This document shows positions 36,982-48,220 of a stretch of DNA of 64,000 nucleotides, piece by piece. The stretch comes from Methylibium sp. (lineage in GTDB: Bacteria; Pseudomonadota; Gammaproteobacteria; Burkholderiales; Burkholderiaceae_C), in the NCBI GenBank assembly GCA_013824165.1, contig PNNH01000005.1, positions 19,499 to 83,498 on the forward strand, in the 5' to 3' direction. Within the stretch, counting starts at the first letter, position 1. Every line of letters starts with the position of its first letter. Made by a program: the position numbers and the translations under genes. A model generated the notes under the pieces. That model was not told the DNA's origin, did no database searches, and was given only the letters and a program-made list of their open reading frames with translations.

Positions 36982-37953
36982 ATGACATTCCTCCTCCAAC
37001 ACGCGTTGCGCCGCAAGCGCAGCTTCGTCACCGCGCTGGCGGTGGCTGCGCTGGCTGCAATGCATGCGCCGGCAGCACTGGCTCAGAAAGTCCAGGCCGT
37101 GCAGGTGGCGCCGCAGACCTGGATGGTGCAGGGCGAGTCCGCGCTGGGCTCGTCCGCGAACCGCAACTTCATCTCCAACGCCGCCTTTGTCGTTACCGAT
37201 GACGGCGTCGTGGTCGTGGATGCACTCGGCTCACCGGCGCTGGCGCTGGAGTTGATGGCCGAAATCCGGCGCATCACGCCCAAGCCGATCAAGCACCTGA
37301 TCATCACGCACTACCACGCCGACCACATCTACGGTCTGCAGGAGTTCAAGGCCGCTGGCGTGCAGTTGATCGGCCAGAAGGACGGCCAGCTGTATCTGCA
37401 CTCCGAGACCGCCGAGTTGCGCCTGAAGGCCAGCCGCGAGGAGATGTTCCCTTGGATCGACGAGAAAACCCACTTGGTGCCGGCCGACCGCTGGGTGAGC
37501 GGGACCACGACCCTGCGTCTGGGTGGGCTGGACTTCGTGCTGCAAGCCGCCGGGCCTGCGCATACGCCGGAGGATCTGGTGGTCTATGTGCCGCAGCTCA
37601 AGCTGCTGGTGGCGGGTGACCTGGTGTTCCGCGGCCGCGTGCCCTTTGTCGGCCAGGCGGACAGTGGCAGCTGGATCGCGGCGCTGGATCGCCTGCTGGC
37701 CTTCGACACGGCGGTGGTCGTGCCTGGGCATGGCCCAGTGTCGATGACGGCCCGCGAAGACCTGCAGCTGACGCGCGACTACCTGGCTTATCTGCGCCAG
37801 ACCATGGGCGATGCCGCACGCGATCTTGAGCCGTTCGAGGAGGCCTACGCCAAGACCGACTGGTCGCGCTTTGCCAAGCTGCCGTTGTTTGGCGTGGCCA
37901 ACCGCATCAATGCCTACAACACCTATTTGCTGATGGAGCAATCAGCCAAATGA
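36982..37953 (+). CDS. SoxH-like exported metallo-beta-lactamase-fold hydrolase
   Basis: A 323-residue protein with a Sec signal (ALAVAALAAMHAPAALAQ). The metal motif HYHADH (IITHYHADHIYG) is intact, followed by GPAHTPEDLVVYVP, VAGDLVF and VVVPGHGPVS, giving the full set of His/Asp ligands. Its place after a sulfur transporter and before a thioredoxin-like gene matches the soxH-soxW type neighbourhood. The substrate is unknown; SoxH is not essential for thiosulfate oxidation in Paracoccus. It overlaps the next gene by four bases (ATGA). Confidence 0.85.
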   Translation: MTFLLQHALRRKRSFVTALAVAALAAMHAPAALAQKVQAVQVAPQTWMVQGESALGSSANRNFISNAAFVVTDDGVVVVDALGSPALALELMAEIRRITPKPIKHLIITHYHADHIYGLQEFKAAGVQLIGQKDGQLYLHSETAELRLKASREEMFPWIDEKTHLVPADRWVSGTTTLRLGGLDFVLQAAGPAHTPEDLVVYVPQLKLLVAGDLVFRGRVPFVGQADSGSWIAALDRLLAFDTAVVVPGHGPVSMTAREDLQLTRDYLAYLRQTMGDAARDLEPFEEAYAKTDWSRFAKLPLFGVANRINAYNTYLLMEQSAK

Positions 37954-38450
37954 CGCTGCGTCGAAGAGATCTGTTGCCGGCGATGGCGCTGGCACCTTGG
38001 GCGTTTGGTGCGCAGGCCACGCCGCCCGCGCGTGGCGAGGCGGTGAATTGGCCGCAGCAGCTCAGCCTGCTGGATGGTCGCGCCTGGACGACCGAGCAGT
38101 GGCGTGATCGCGCGGCTGTGATCGTGTTCTGGTCCTTGCACTGCGGCTTTTGCGAGCGCCACAACGTGCATGTCGAAAAACTGCACCGGGCGGCGGCTGG
38201 CAAGCGCCTCAGCGTGCTGACCGTCGTGGCCGAGTTTGACGCCGACGCCGTGCGGCGGCGCATGGCACAGCGCGCCTGGACATTCCCCGTGACCTTGGGC
38301 CGCGAGCCGCTGGCTGCTGCGCTGGGCGCGCGGCGCAGCGTGCCGCTGACCGTCACGGTCGATCGAAAGGGGCGCCTCAGCGAGGTGATCCCGGGCGAGA
38401 TGTTTGAGGCGGATGTGCTCGGCTTCATGCAACTCGCCGAGCGCGGCTGA
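37950..38450 (+). CDS. Exported thioredoxin-like protein (SoxW/TlpA type)
   Basis: A 166-residue thioredoxin-fold protein with an RRRDLLPAMALAPWAFGAQA leader, probably a twin-arginine signal. The active site is CGFC (SLHCGFCERH) rather than CGPC or CPPC. The cis-Pro strand reads SVPLTVTVDRKG. It is translationally coupled to the SoxH-like gene. Periplasmic thioredoxins at sox loci (SoxS, SoxW) keep the SoxY cysteine reduced; that is the likely role here. Confidence 0.85.
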   Translation: MTLRRRDLLPAMALAPWAFGAQATPPARGEAVNWPQQLSLLDGRAWTTEQWRDRAAVIVFWSLHCGFCERHNVHVEKLHRAAAGKRLSVLTVVAEFDADAVRRRMAQRAWTFPVTLGREPLAAALGARRSVPLTVTVDRKGRLSEVIPGEMFEADVLGFMQLAERG

Positions 38451-38555
38451 AGGAAGTTTTGCGCCCCAAAGTGGTGCTTGTTTTATCGATTCGGCATATT
38501 GATCAAAACTATCATTGATTGCATCAATTCTTGTGCCGTTGACCTTGGATAGAGC

Positions 38556-40124
38556 ATGCTGAACAACTTCCGGATCTCGCAACGTTTCGTCACCATCATG
38601 GCCATGTTCTGGCTGAGCTTTGGTGTGCTGGCGAGCTTGGCCCTCTGGGGCTTGTTCGTTGGTGCCGACAGGCTTGACTATGTCGCAAAGCAGCGTCTTT
38701 CGACCGTAGCTCAATTGCATGCGGTACTCAAGAACAACCAGGCCAACCGCACCGAAGTACTACTGGCCTTCCAGCACGCCCCGACGAGTCCGTTGGCAGC
38801 GATTCACGAGCATCCTGTCAGCCTGCACCTGGATTTGATCGTGAAGCGCCGCGCCGAGAACGATGAAGCATGGCCGAGGCTGGGTGCTGGCTTCATCAGT
38901 CCAGAAGAAAAAGCCCTGTTTGAGGATGCCGATGCAAAACGTAAGGCTTGGACGGTCCGGGTCGATGCGACCCTGGCGGCGATGAAGGCCGGCGATTTCT
39001 CGGACACCGTCATGGCCTCTTTTTTGCAGGCTGGGCGCCGAGAAGGCATGGCCTTGTTCGATGCGCTGGAGGGGCTGAGCAAGTTTCAGCAGGAGCGCGC
39101 AGTGGCTGCTGCCGAGCAGGCCAAGCAGCGCGCTCAGGCTTTGCTCGCTGTCTTCGTGGCGCTGGCCTTGTTGGTTGGCCTGCCTGCGACCTGGATGTTC
39201 TTCGGGCTGCTGGCACGCATCCGCTCTGGCTTTGCCAAGGCGGACGCGCTGTCCACCGCGATTGCCGCCGGGGACCTTAGCCAGGCGGTGCAGGCCGATG
39301 GCCGCGACGAGATCGGTCATCTGTTGGGCCAGATGGGCCTGATGCGCGAGCGGCTGCTGAGCCTGATCCGCGAGGTGCGCAGCGCCGCCGATGGCGTGCA
39401 AACTGCAGCCGACGAAGTGGCCTCGGGCAATATGGACCTATCAGGCCGCACCGAGCAGACCGCCAGCCAGCTGCAGCAGACGGCCAGCACGACGGACGAA
39501 CTCAGCACCACGGTGCGGCAGAACGCCGATAACGCGGGTCAGGCCAATCAGCTGGCGCAGGGCGCCAGCGAGGTGGCCGGGCGCGGCGGCGCGGTGGTCG
39601 GCGAAGTGGTGGCGACGATGCGCGGCATCAACGACAGCAGCCGCAAGATTGCCGACATCATTGGCGTCATCGATGGCATTGCCTTCCAGACCAATATCCT
39701 TGCGCTGAACGCAGCCGTCGAGGCTGCGCGGGCCGGCGAGCAGGGCCGCGGCTTCGCCGTGGTGGCCTCCGAGGTGCGCAGTCTGGCGCAGCGCAGCGCA
39801 GCTGCCGCGCGCGAAATCAAGACGCTGATCTCGACCAGCGTCGAGCATGTCGAGCAGGGTACTGTGCTGGTGGACCGCGCCGGCAGCACCATGCAAGAGG
39901 TGGTGGATGCGATCCGCCGCGTCAGCGACATCGTGGCCGAGATCAGCGTCGCCAGCCGCGAGCAGAGCGAAGGTGTCAGCCTGGTCGGCAATGCGATCAC
40001 GCAAATGGACCAGAGCACGCAGCAGAACGCCGCGCTGGTCGAGCAGAGCGCCGCCGCCGCTGCCAGCCTGCGCGAGCAGGCCAATCAGCTGGTAGCTGCG
40101 GTGTCAGGCTTCAAGCTGCCCTGA
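38556..40124 (+). CDS. Methyl-accepting chemotaxis protein
   Basis: A 522-residue chemoreceptor. TM1 is at residues about 12-36, a periplasmic four-helix-bundle-type sensor covers 37-190, and TM2 ([22 protein letters not shown]) is at about 193-215. A HAMP domain and a long coiled-coil signalling domain follow, with the conserved hairpin tip [36 protein letters not shown] at about 375-415. There is no C-terminal NWETF-like pentapeptide. It is placed between sox and cbb genes with an A/T-rich upstream region. The ligand is unknown; a sulfur compound or redox signal is plausible by context. Confidence 0.92.
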   Translation: MLNNFRISQRFVTIMAMFWLSFGVLASLALWGLFVGADRLDYVAKQRLSTVAQLHAVLKNNQANRTEVLLAFQHAPTSPLAAIHEHPVSLHLDLIVKRRAENDEAWPRLGAGFISPEEKALFEDADAKRKAWTVRVDATLAAMKAGDFSDTVMASFLQAGRREGMALFDALEGLSKFQQERAVAAAEQAKQRAQALLAVFVALALLVGLPATWMFFGLLARIRSGFAKADALSTAIAAGDLSQAVQADGRDEIGHLLGQMGLMRERLLSLIREVRSAADGVQTAADEVASGNMDLSGRTEQTASQLQQTASTTDELSTTVRQNADNAGQANQLAQGASEVAGRGGAVVGEVVATMRGINDSSRKIADIIGVIDGIAFQTNILALNAAVEAARAGEQGRGFAVVASEVRSLAQRSAAAAREIKTLISTSVEHVEQGTVLVDRAGSTMQEVVDAIRRVSDIVAEISVASREQSEGVSLVGNAITQMDQSTQQNAALVEQSAAAAASLREQANQLVAAVSGFKLP

Positions 40125-40126
40125 AC

Positions 40127-40148
40127 GTCGCCGGGTTGCGGCGGCGAC
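40127..40148. terminator. Hairpin between converging chemoreceptor and hydrolase genes
   Basis: GTCGCCG and CGGCGAC form a 7-bp stem around an 8-base loop. There is no T-tract, so termination strength is uncertain. Confidence 0.35.
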
Positions 40149-40152
40149 AGCC

Positions 40153-41076
40153 TCACTCCCGCTCCAGCTCCAGATAGGTGCGGCTGGCATTGCCGGGCAT
40201 CAGCTCCGCCGCATTGAGCAAGCGCATGAAGGGACGGGCGTCGAAGCTGCGCACCGCCGGGCTGACGTCCTGCCCCTCCTCGACGGCCTTCTTCATGTGC
40301 GCGCGCAGCGCGAGCAGATAGGCCTGGGTGTCGGCCTTGGCGGTAGCGACGTCGGTGGGCGCACCATGGCCGGGCACCAGCACGCTTGGCCTGAGCGCTT
40401 CGATGACGGCGAAAGTTTGCAGCCAGCGCTTGGTGTTGCTGACCGGCAGCACGCCCAGCATGCGCTGCGTGTAGACCACGTCGCCGCTGAAGAGCACGCC
40501 CTGCTGTGGCAGCCAGACCATCATGTCGCCGGGGGTGTGCGCGCCGCCGCGGTGCTTGAGCTCAATGCGCAGGCCACCGAGTTCCAGGATCTCGTTCTCG
40601 CCACTAATCCAGCGCGTTGGCAGCGTTGGCACCGTGCCGTCGGCCTTGGCGCCGAGCACCGCGCGCAGCGCTTGCAGATGCTCGCTGCCGCGGCTTTGCA
40701 TATCAGCCTGCCCGTTGGCATGGGCTATCAGCTCGGCGCCCTGGGCCTTGAAGAAGCCATTGCCGAGCCAGCGGTGATCCTGCCCGCCGGTGTTGACGAC
40801 CCATTTGATGCGCGTCGCGCCAACCTTGGCCGCCGCCGCGGCGATAGCCTGCGCCGACTGCCAGGTCGCGCCGCTGTCGATGAGCAGCGCGCCCTCGGGC
40901 GTGAGCACCAGGCCGATATTGGCATTCAGCCCCTCGTTCTCGGGCGTGCGTGCACCTGTCTCGCCGACGAAGGCATAGACGCCAGCGGCCACAGGCTTGA
41001 ACTGCACATCGACAGCGAGAGCCGGTGCAGTGAGTGTCAGGGTCAGGACGAGAGCACTTGCGGTGGTCTTGAACAT
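40153..41076 (-). CDS. Exported metallo-beta-lactamase-fold protein with altered metal motif
   Basis: A 307-residue protein with a clear Sec signal (ALVLTLTLTAPALAV). The fold is recognisable: GLVLTPEGALLIDSGAT, HTPGDMMVWLPQQGVLFSGDVVY and VLVPGHGAP. But the HxHxDH metal site is replaced by NTGGQDHRWLGN, so at least two zinc-binding His residues are missing at that place. Distal His and Asp residues remain. It may bind one metal or act without hydrolysis. The ATG at 41076 gives the signal peptide; the longer frame to 41196 does not fit. It lies between the chemoreceptor gene and cbbR. Confidence 0.82.
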   Translation of the reverse strand: MFKTTASALVLTLTLTAPALAVDVQFKPVAAGVYAFVGETGARTPENEGLNANIGLVLTPEGALLIDSGATWQSAQAIAAAAAKVGATRIKWVVNTGGQDHRWLGNGFFKAQGAELIAHANGQADMQSRGSEHLQALRAVLGAKADGTVPTLPTRWISGENEILELGGLRIELKHRGGAHTPGDMMVWLPQQGVLFSGDVVYTQRMLGVLPVSNTKRWLQTFAVIEALRPSVLVPGHGAPTDVATAKADTQAYLLALRAHMKKAVEEGQDVSPAVRSFDARPFMRLLNAAELMPGNASRTYLELERE

Positions 41077-41122
41077 CGTGAACTCCGGTGCGGTGGGGTC
41101 AGGCAGGCGGCGACGCGTCCGC

Positions 41123-42079
41123 TCAAGGGGCTGGCGGATTGATGGTCCCGTGCGCCAGCAGGGGCTGGTCATGCCGCTGCAGATGCGCCTCGGCATGCTC
41201 CAGCACGAAATAACGAAAAGCTTCCGCGGCCGGTGATAGCAGCTTGCTCTGCATGCGAACCAGGTTCCAGGTGCGCATCACCGGCGTGTGCTCGACGTCC
41301 AGCAGCTTCAGCGCCCCGGCGCGCAGCTCCAGGCCTAGCGTGTGCAAGGACAGGAAGGCCACGCCCATGCCTGCGATGACGGCCTGTTTGATGGTCTCGT
41401 TGCTGGGCATCTCCATCGCGATGCGCGGCGACAGATGGTGGTCGCGGAAGAAGGCGTCCATCACATTGCGCGTGCCGGAGCCGGCCTCGCGGGCGATGAA
41501 GCGCTGATTCACCAGCGCCTCCAGCGGCACATGGTCCAGCGCGGCCAAGGGGTGCTCAGGCGCTGCAACGAAAACCTGCGGGTGTGCGGCAAAGGGCTCG
41601 GCCCGGGTGGCCAACTCCTTGGGTGGGCGACCCATCACCGCCAGATCCACCTCGCCGGACTGCAGCAGCGCCACCAGCTGTTCCCGGTTCTGGCAGACCG
41701 AGAGCTTGACCTCGATGCCCGGATGTTCGTCGTGAAAGCGCGCCAGCAACTGCGGCACGAAGTATTTGGCGGTGCTCACCAGGCCGACTGACAGCAGGCC
41801 GCTCTCGGCACCCTTGAAGCGCGCCATCGCGTCGTCCGCCTCTTTCAGCGTGGCCAGCAGGCGCCGGGCATAGACCAGGAAGTATTCGCCCGTTGTGGTC
41901 AGTGTCACCTGGCGGCCACGGCGCTCGAACAGCGGCAGACCGAGCTGCGATTCCAGCTCCTTGACCTGCATGGTGACGGCCGGCGGTGTCAGGTGCAGCG
42001 CCTCAGCGGCACGCGCGAAGCTCAGGCCCTTGGCCACTTCGGTGAAGACGCGCAGCTGGCGGAAGCTGATGTTGAGCAT
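41123..42079 (-). CDS. cbbR: LysR-type regulator CbbR
   Basis: A 318-residue LysR activator. The N-terminal HTH (FRQLRVFTEVAKGLSFARAAEALHLTPPAVTMQVKELESQLGLPLFERRGR split over residues 6-57) is typical of CbbR, including the LTPPAVTMQVKELE segment. The effector domain contains VAVMGRPP-like VDLAVMGRPPKE and the SGTRNVMDAFF motif seen in CbbR. It is divergent from cbbL with 112 bases between starts, where its binding sites are expected. Metabolites of the Calvin cycle are the known effectors of the family. Confidence 0.94.
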   Translation of the reverse strand: MLNISFRQLRVFTEVAKGLSFARAAEALHLTPPAVTMQVKELESQLGLPLFERRGRQVTLTTTGEYFLVYARRLLATLKEADDAMARFKGAESGLLSVGLVSTAKYFVPQLLARFHDEHPGIEVKLSVCQNREQLVALLQSGEVDLAVMGRPPKELATRAEPFAAHPQVFVAAPEHPLAALDHVPLEALVNQRFIAREAGSGTRNVMDAFFRDHHLSPRIAMEMPSNETIKQAVIAGMGVAFLSLHTLGLELRAGALKLLDVEHTPVMRTWNLVRMQSKLLSPAAEAFRYFVLEHAEAHLQRHDQPLLAHGTINPPAP

Positions 42080-42086
42080 TCAGTAA

Positions 42087-43658
<1,572 letters not shown>

Positions 43659-43985
43659 GTGGCCCGCATGCGCAGGTCGGTGCGAGGGCAGGTCGGCGCG
43701 GCGCTCCGCTGCGCTCATGTCCCCCGCCGTCGGCCTGCAGCCGCCGGCTCCTCCTTTACTTCGCTCCGCGAAGCACCGCACCGACCTGCGGCAGCACCGT
43801 GGCATGCGCATGGGCGCAGTACGCCGCTGCCGCCCGCCTCGGGTGTCGGGCGTCTGGTGAACGGACGTCAAGGAGGAGGTCTTGGCCGCAAGGCCAAGGC
43901 CGGGGGACATGAGCGGAACCAGTCACCCGGCGACCGCGGCGCGCCTGAGACCACGAAGTAACGAATCACCGAAGGAGCACACACC
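43659..43985. repeat. Inverted-repeat element between cbbL and cbbS
   Basis: No gene is credible here. Three perfect inverted-repeat pairs are visible: 43671-43684 with 43777-43790 (CGCAGGTCGGTGCG), 43712-43726 with 43901-43915 (CGCTCATGTCCCCCG) and 43748-43756 with 43870-43878 (CTCCTCCTT). The first pair crosses the second, so both cannot fold in one nested structure; the third nests inside the second. Small local hairpins lie at 43759-43773 and 43881-43898. The composition is unlike the coding flanks. It looks like a palindromic intergenic repeat inserted in the operon. The cbbS ribosome-binding site GAAGGAG lies at its right end. Confidence 0.75.
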
Positions 43986-44420
43986 ATGATGACCAACCCC
44001 ACCGGCCGCATCACGCAAGGCCAGTTCAGCTTCCTGCCCGACCTCAGCGATGCCGAGATCGGCCTGCAGATCGAGTACGGCCTCAAAAAGGGCTATGCCT
44101 GGAGCGTCGAGTACACCGACGACCCGCATCCGCGCAACACCTACTGGGAAATGTTCGGCATGCCCATGTTCGACCTGCAGGACGCCGCCGGCGTGCTGCT
44201 GGAGCTGAACAACTGCCGCAAGACATTCCCCAGTCACTACATCCGCCTAATGGCCTTCGACTCCACGCGCGGCGTCGAAAGCATCGTGATGAGCTTCATC
44301 GTCAACCGCCCGGCCCAGGAGCCCGGCTTCGGCCTGGTGCGCCAGGAAGTCAACGGCCGCACGATGCGCTATACGGTCCAGGGCTATGCCGCGGCACGCC
44401 CTGAAGGCGAGCGCTACTGA
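43986..44420 (+). CDS. cbbS: RuBisCO small subunit
   Basis: A 144-residue subunit of form IC RuBisCO. The family start [44 protein letters not shown] is present, together with [15 protein letters not shown] and the C-terminal beta-hairpin extension typical of red-type small subunits ([24 protein letters not shown]). ATG codons occur at 43986 and 43989. It assembles with CbbL into an L8S8 enzyme. cbbX follows after 19 bases. Confidence 0.97.
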   Translation: MMTNPTGRITQGQFSFLPDLSDAEIGLQIEYGLKKGYAWSVEYTDDPHPRNTYWEMFGMPMFDLQDAAGVLLELNNCRKTFPSHYIRLMAFDSTRGVESIVMSFIVNRPAQEPGFGLVRQEVNGRTMRYTVQGYAAARPEGERY

Positions 44421-44439
44421 GCAGGCAGGGATCAAGCCC

Positions 44440-45405
44440 GTGAACGCGCCGCTCTACGCCATTCCCGGCAGCACTGCCACTGCCGCCGCGCCAGTTCCCG
44501 TCGTGGGTGCTGACGCACCGGTGGCGCGCACAGTGTCGGAGGTCCTGGCGCAAAGCCAGGTCGAAGATGTGCTTGCCGAACTGGAGCGCGACCTGATCGG
44601 GCTGGCCCCGGTCAAGCAGCGCATCCGCGATATCGCCGCGCTGCTGGTGATCGACAAGCTGCGCGCCCAGCATGGCCTCTCGGCCACCGCACCTTCGCTG
44701 CATATGTGCTTCACCGGCAACCCCGGCACCGGCAAGACCACGGTGGCGATGCGCATGGCAGAGATCCTGCACCGCCTGGGCTATGTGCGCAAAGGCCATC
44801 TGGTGGCGGTGACGCGCGACGACCTGGTGGGCCAGTACATCGGCCACACCGCGCCCAAGACCAAGGAAGTGCTGAAGAAGGCGATGGGCGGCGTGCTTTT
44901 TATCGACGAGGCCTACTACCTCTACCGCCCCGAGAACGAGCGCGACTACGGCCAGGAAGCGATCGAGATCCTGCTGCAGGTGATGGAGAACCAGCGCGAC
45001 GACCTGGTGGTGATCCTGGCGGGCTACAAGGATCGCATGGACACCTTCTTCCAGTCCAACCCCGGCATGAGCTCGCGCATCGCGCACCACCTGGACTTCC
45101 CCGACTACGCGACACCTGAGCTGCTGCAGATCGGCGACCGCATGATAGAGAGCTCGCATTACCGCTTCGGTGCAGGCGCTCGCGAGGCCTTCGACGCCTA
45201 CCTGCAGCGCCGCATCGCACAGCCGCATTTCGCCAATGCCCGCAGTGTGCGCAACGCGCTGGACCGGGCGCGCTTGCGTCAGGCCAGCCGCCTCTATGCT
45301 GACCGCGACCGCGTGCTCAGCGCTGACGATCTCAGCACCATCACAGCCAGCGACATCCTGGCCAGCCGTGTCTTCACCTCCGATGCCGACAAGGACTCTT
45401 CATGA
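44440..45405 (+). CDS. cbbX: Red-type RuBisCO activase CbbX
   Basis: A 321-residue AAA+ ATPase that removes inhibitory sugar phosphates from red-type RuBisCO by pulling on the CbbL C-terminus. Walker A is GNPGTGKTT (Lys99), Walker B is [11 protein letters not shown], and the pore loop region [25 protein letters not shown] is intact, as is SNPGMSSR. The GTG at 44440 with AGGCAGGG upstream is preferred; an ATG at 44386 would overlap cbbS by 35 bases. It overlaps cbbY by four bases. Confidence 0.95.
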   Translation: MNAPLYAIPGSTATAAAPVPVVGADAPVARTVSEVLAQSQVEDVLAELERDLIGLAPVKQRIRDIAALLVIDKLRAQHGLSATAPSLHMCFTGNPGTGKTTVAMRMAEILHRLGYVRKGHLVAVTRDDLVGQYIGHTAPKTKEVLKKAMGGVLFIDEAYYLYRPENERDYGQEAIEILLQVMENQRDDLVVILAGYKDRMDTFFQSNPGMSSRIAHHLDFPDYATPELLQIGDRMIESSHYRFGAGAREAFDAYLQRRIAQPHFANARSVRNALDRARLRQASRLYADRDRVLSADDLSTITASDILASRVFTSDADKDSS

Positions 45406-46154
45406 CGACGCTGCGCGCCCTGATCTTCGATGTGGACGGCACGCTGGCCGACACCGAAAACGCCCACCGGGCCGCCTTCAACCAGGCTTTCGCCGAGGTC
45501 GGGTTGGACTGGCAGTGGGATGAACCGCTTTACAAGCGTCTGCTAGAGATCTCGGGCGGCAGGGAGCGCATCACGCATTACTGGAAGCAGGTGCGTGGCG
45601 ATGTGGTCGCCATCAACGGCAGCGCCCTGGCTGAAACAGTGCAGCGCATCCACGAACTCAAGACCGCGGCCTACGAGCGGCGCGTGCAGCAGGGCGGCGT
45701 GCACCTGCGCCCCGGCGTGCTGGCCCTGATCGAGGCGGCAAGAGCTGCCGGCCTGCGCCTGGCGATTGCCACCACCACCTCGCCGGTGAACATCGCCGCA
45801 TTGCTGTCGCGCGCCCTCGGGCCGGACTGGGCACGGCACTTTGACGTGGTCGAGGACGCCTCGACCGCGCCGCTGAAGAAGCCGCATCCCCAGGTCTATC
45901 TGCAGACGCTGGCGCGCCTGCGCCTGCCCGCGGCTGATTGTCTGGCTATCGAAGACTCCTTCAACGGCCTGCAGGCGGCCAACAGGGCCGGCCTGGCAAC
46001 CTTGATCACGCCTAACGCATTCACTGCGGACCATGACTTCGCCGGCGCGCTGCGCGTGCTGGGCGACCTGGAGGGCCTCGGTATCGATCAGCTGCGCCGC
46101 TGGCACGCCGAACTCCCCGCCAAGCCTGCTGCGCCAAAGGCGCGGCGGGCGTGA
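45402..46154 (+). CDS. cbbY: CbbY, HAD-family xylulose-1,5-bisphosphate phosphatase
   Basis: A 250-residue haloacid dehalogenase-like phosphatase. Motif I is [10 protein letters not shown] (nucleophile and acid/base Asp), motif II lies in IATTTSPVN, and motif III/IV reads [15 protein letters not shown]...[14 protein letters not shown]. CbbY enzymes hydrolyse xylulose-1,5-bisphosphate, an inhibitory by-product of RuBisCO, and so partner with CbbX in the preceding gene. The ATG overlaps the cbbX stop (ATGA). Confidence 0.93.
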   Translation: MTTLRALIFDVDGTLADTENAHRAAFNQAFAEVGLDWQWDEPLYKRLLEISGGRERITHYWKQVRGDVVAINGSALAETVQRIHELKTAAYERRVQQGGVHLRPGVLALIEAARAAGLRLAIATTTSPVNIAALLSRALGPDWARHFDVVEDASTAPLKKPHPQVYLQTLARLRLPAADCLAIEDSFNGLQAANRAGLATLITPNAFTADHDFAGALRVLGDLEGLGIDQLRRWHAELPAKPAAPKARRA

Positions 46155-46179
46155 CCGAATCCAAGACTGCCGAAAGCAC

Positions 46180-47277
46180 ATGATGGCCTTGCCACACCGC
46201 CTGACCCTGACCCAATACCTGATCCAGCAGCGCCGACGTTTTCCTGGCGCCAGCGGCAACTTCAATGCGCTGATGCTGGACGTTGCCTTGGCCTGCAAGT
46301 CGATTGCCCGCACGGTGGCCTTCGGCGAGCTGGCCCAAGCGTCGTCGGCCGCCGCCAACGAATTGGGCGGCGCGATCAATGTGCAGGGCGAAGCCCAGAA
46401 GCCGCTGGATGTGATCAGCAACGAGGTCTTCACCACCTTCAACGACTGGAGCGGACAGTGCGCCGGTCTGGCCTCCGAAGAGATGGACGATCCTTACCAG
46501 ATCCCGGCCGGCAACAAGCGTGGCAAATACCTGCTGGTGTTCGACCCGCTGGATGGCTCCAGCAATATCGACGTCAACGTGTCGGTGGGTAGCATCTTCA
46601 GCGTGCTGCGCGCGCCCGACGAGGTGGTGGCTAGCGGCCGCGATGTCACCGAGGCCGACTTTCTGCAGCCGGGCAGCCGCCAGGTGGCGGCCGGCTATGC
46701 GCTCTACGGCCCGACCACGATGCTGGTGCTGACGGTGGGCTCGGGTGTGGTGGGCTTCACGCTGGACCCGAATCTGGGCGAGTTCATGCTGACGCACCCG
46801 AACATCCAGGTGCCGACGCAGACGCATGAATTTGCGATCAACGCCTCCAACAGCCGCTTCTGGGAGGCGCCGATCAAGCGCTATGTCGATGAGTGCCTGG
46901 CCGGCAAGACGGGGCCGCGCGGCAAGGATTTCAATATGCGCTGGATCGCCTCGATGGTGGCCGAGGCGCATCGCATTCTGATGCGCGGCGGCGTCTTCAT
47001 GTACCCGCGCGACACCAAGGACCCGAGCAAGCCCGGTCGCCTGCGCCTGCTGTACGAAGCCAACCCGATCGGTTTCATCATCGAGCAGGCCGGCGGCCGC
47101 GCCAGCACCGGACGCCAGCCGGTGCTGGGCGTCACGCCCAGTTCGCTGCATCAGCGCATCGGCCTGGTGTTCGGCTCCAAGTGCGAGGTCGAGCGCATCG
47201 AGCGCTACCACGCCGAGCCTGCCAAGTCCGAGCAGGTCAGCCCGCTGTTTGCCGAACGCAGCCTGTTCCGCGACTGA
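46180..47277 (+). CDS. cbbF: Fructose-1,6-bisphosphatase class I (cbb copy)
   Basis: A 365-residue class I FBPase. The metal and active-site motif [11 protein letters not shown] is at residues 121-131, with the upstream [19 protein letters not shown]. The substrate-binding [11 protein letters not shown] and [10 protein letters not shown] segments are intact. In the Calvin cycle it acts on fructose- and often sedoheptulose-bisphosphate. The start is the first of two ATGs (46180 and 46183), 25 bases after cbbY. A longer frame upstream overlaps cbbY and is not used. Confidence 0.95.
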   Translation: MMALPHRLTLTQYLIQQRRRFPGASGNFNALMLDVALACKSIARTVAFGELAQASSAAANELGGAINVQGEAQKPLDVISNEVFTTFNDWSGQCAGLASEEMDDPYQIPAGNKRGKYLLVFDPLDGSSNIDVNVSVGSIFSVLRAPDEVVASGRDVTEADFLQPGSRQVAAGYALYGPTTMLVLTVGSGVVGFTLDPNLGEFMLTHPNIQVPTQTHEFAINASNSRFWEAPIKRYVDECLAGKTGPRGKDFNMRWIASMVAEAHRILMRGGVFMYPRDTKDPSKPGRLRLLYEANPIGFIIEQAGGRASTGRQPVLGVTPSSLHQRIGLVFGSKCEVERIERYHAEPAKSEQVSPLFAERSLFRD

Positions 47278-47324
47278 ACTTGAGTCGCGCCGCAGCTAGA
47301 GATTTCCAGCCTTGAGGAACTTCC

Positions 47325-48209
47325 ATGTCTGAACGACACCCCATCATTGCCATCACCGGTTCGTCCGGCGCCGGCACCACCTCGGTGACACGCACCTTTG
47401 AGAACATTTTCCGGCGCGAGAACGTCAAGGCCGCGGTCATCGAGGGCGACAGCTTTCATCGCTACGACCGGCTCGAGATGAAGAAGCGTCAGGCCGTGGC
47501 CGAGAAGGCCGGTGACAAGAACTTCAGCCACTTCGGCCCCGAGAACAATCTGTTCGCCGAACTCGAGCAGCTGTTCCGCAGCTATGGTGAAACGGGCACC
47601 GGCCAGCGCCGCAAGTATCTGCATGACCATGAAGAAGCCGCGCCCTACAAGCAGGAGCCCGGCACCTTCACGCCCTGGGAGGCCGTGCCGGCCGACACAG
47701 ACCTGCTGTTCTACGAAGGCCTGCATGGCGCGGTGGTCACGCCCGAGGTCGACATCGCCCGCCACCCCGATCTGCTGATCGGGGTGGTGCCGGTGATCAA
47801 CCTGGAGTGGATCCAGAAGCTGTGGCGCGACAAGAGCAAGCGCGGCTATTCCACCGAGGCGGTGACCGACACCATCCTGCGCCGCATGCCTGACTATGTG
47901 CACTACATCTGCCCGCAGTTTGCGCACACGCATGTGAACTTCCAGCGCGTGCCCATGGTGGACACCTCCAACCCCTTCATCGCGCGCGACATCCCGGCAC
48001 CGGACGAGAGCATGGTGGTGATCCGCTTTGCCAAGCCCAAGGGCATCGACTTCCAGTACCTGCTCAACATGATTCACGACTCCTTCATGTCGCGCGCCAA
48101 CACCATCGTGGTGCCCGGCGGCAAGATGGAGCTGGCGATGCAGCTGATCTTTACGCCTTTCATCTGGCGCATGATGGAGCGGCGTCAGCGCGCTCTCGGT
48201 TCACTGTGA
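47325..48209 (+). CDS. cbbP: Phosphoribulokinase
   Basis: A 294-residue class I phosphoribulokinase that makes ribulose-1,5-bisphosphate. The P-loop GSSGAGTTS is at residues 12-20. The catalytic region has [18 protein letters not shown] and [15 protein letters not shown], and the C-terminus includes [20 protein letters not shown]. The ribosome-binding site GAGGAA lies before the ATG. The gene is 47 bases after cbbF and 11 bases before cbbT. Confidence 0.97.
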   Translation: MSERHPIIAITGSSGAGTTSVTRTFENIFRRENVKAAVIEGDSFHRYDRLEMKKRQAVAEKAGDKNFSHFGPENNLFAELEQLFRSYGETGTGQRRKYLHDHEEAAPYKQEPGTFTPWEAVPADTDLLFYEGLHGAVVTPEVDIARHPDLLIGVVPVINLEWIQKLWRDKSKRGYSTEAVTDTILRRMPDYVHYICPQFAHTHVNFQRVPMVDTSNPFIARDIPAPDESMVVIRFAKPKGIDFQYLLNMIHDSFMSRANTIVVPGGKMELAMQLIFTPFIWRMMERRQRALGSL

Positions 48210-48220
48210 GGAGCGCGGCA

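Noticed and set aside
43659..43961. Open frame of 100 codons between cbbL and cbbS
   Set aside because: It lies over the inverted-repeat element, is Arg/Ala/Gly-rich, has no ribosome-binding site and shows no recognisable family.
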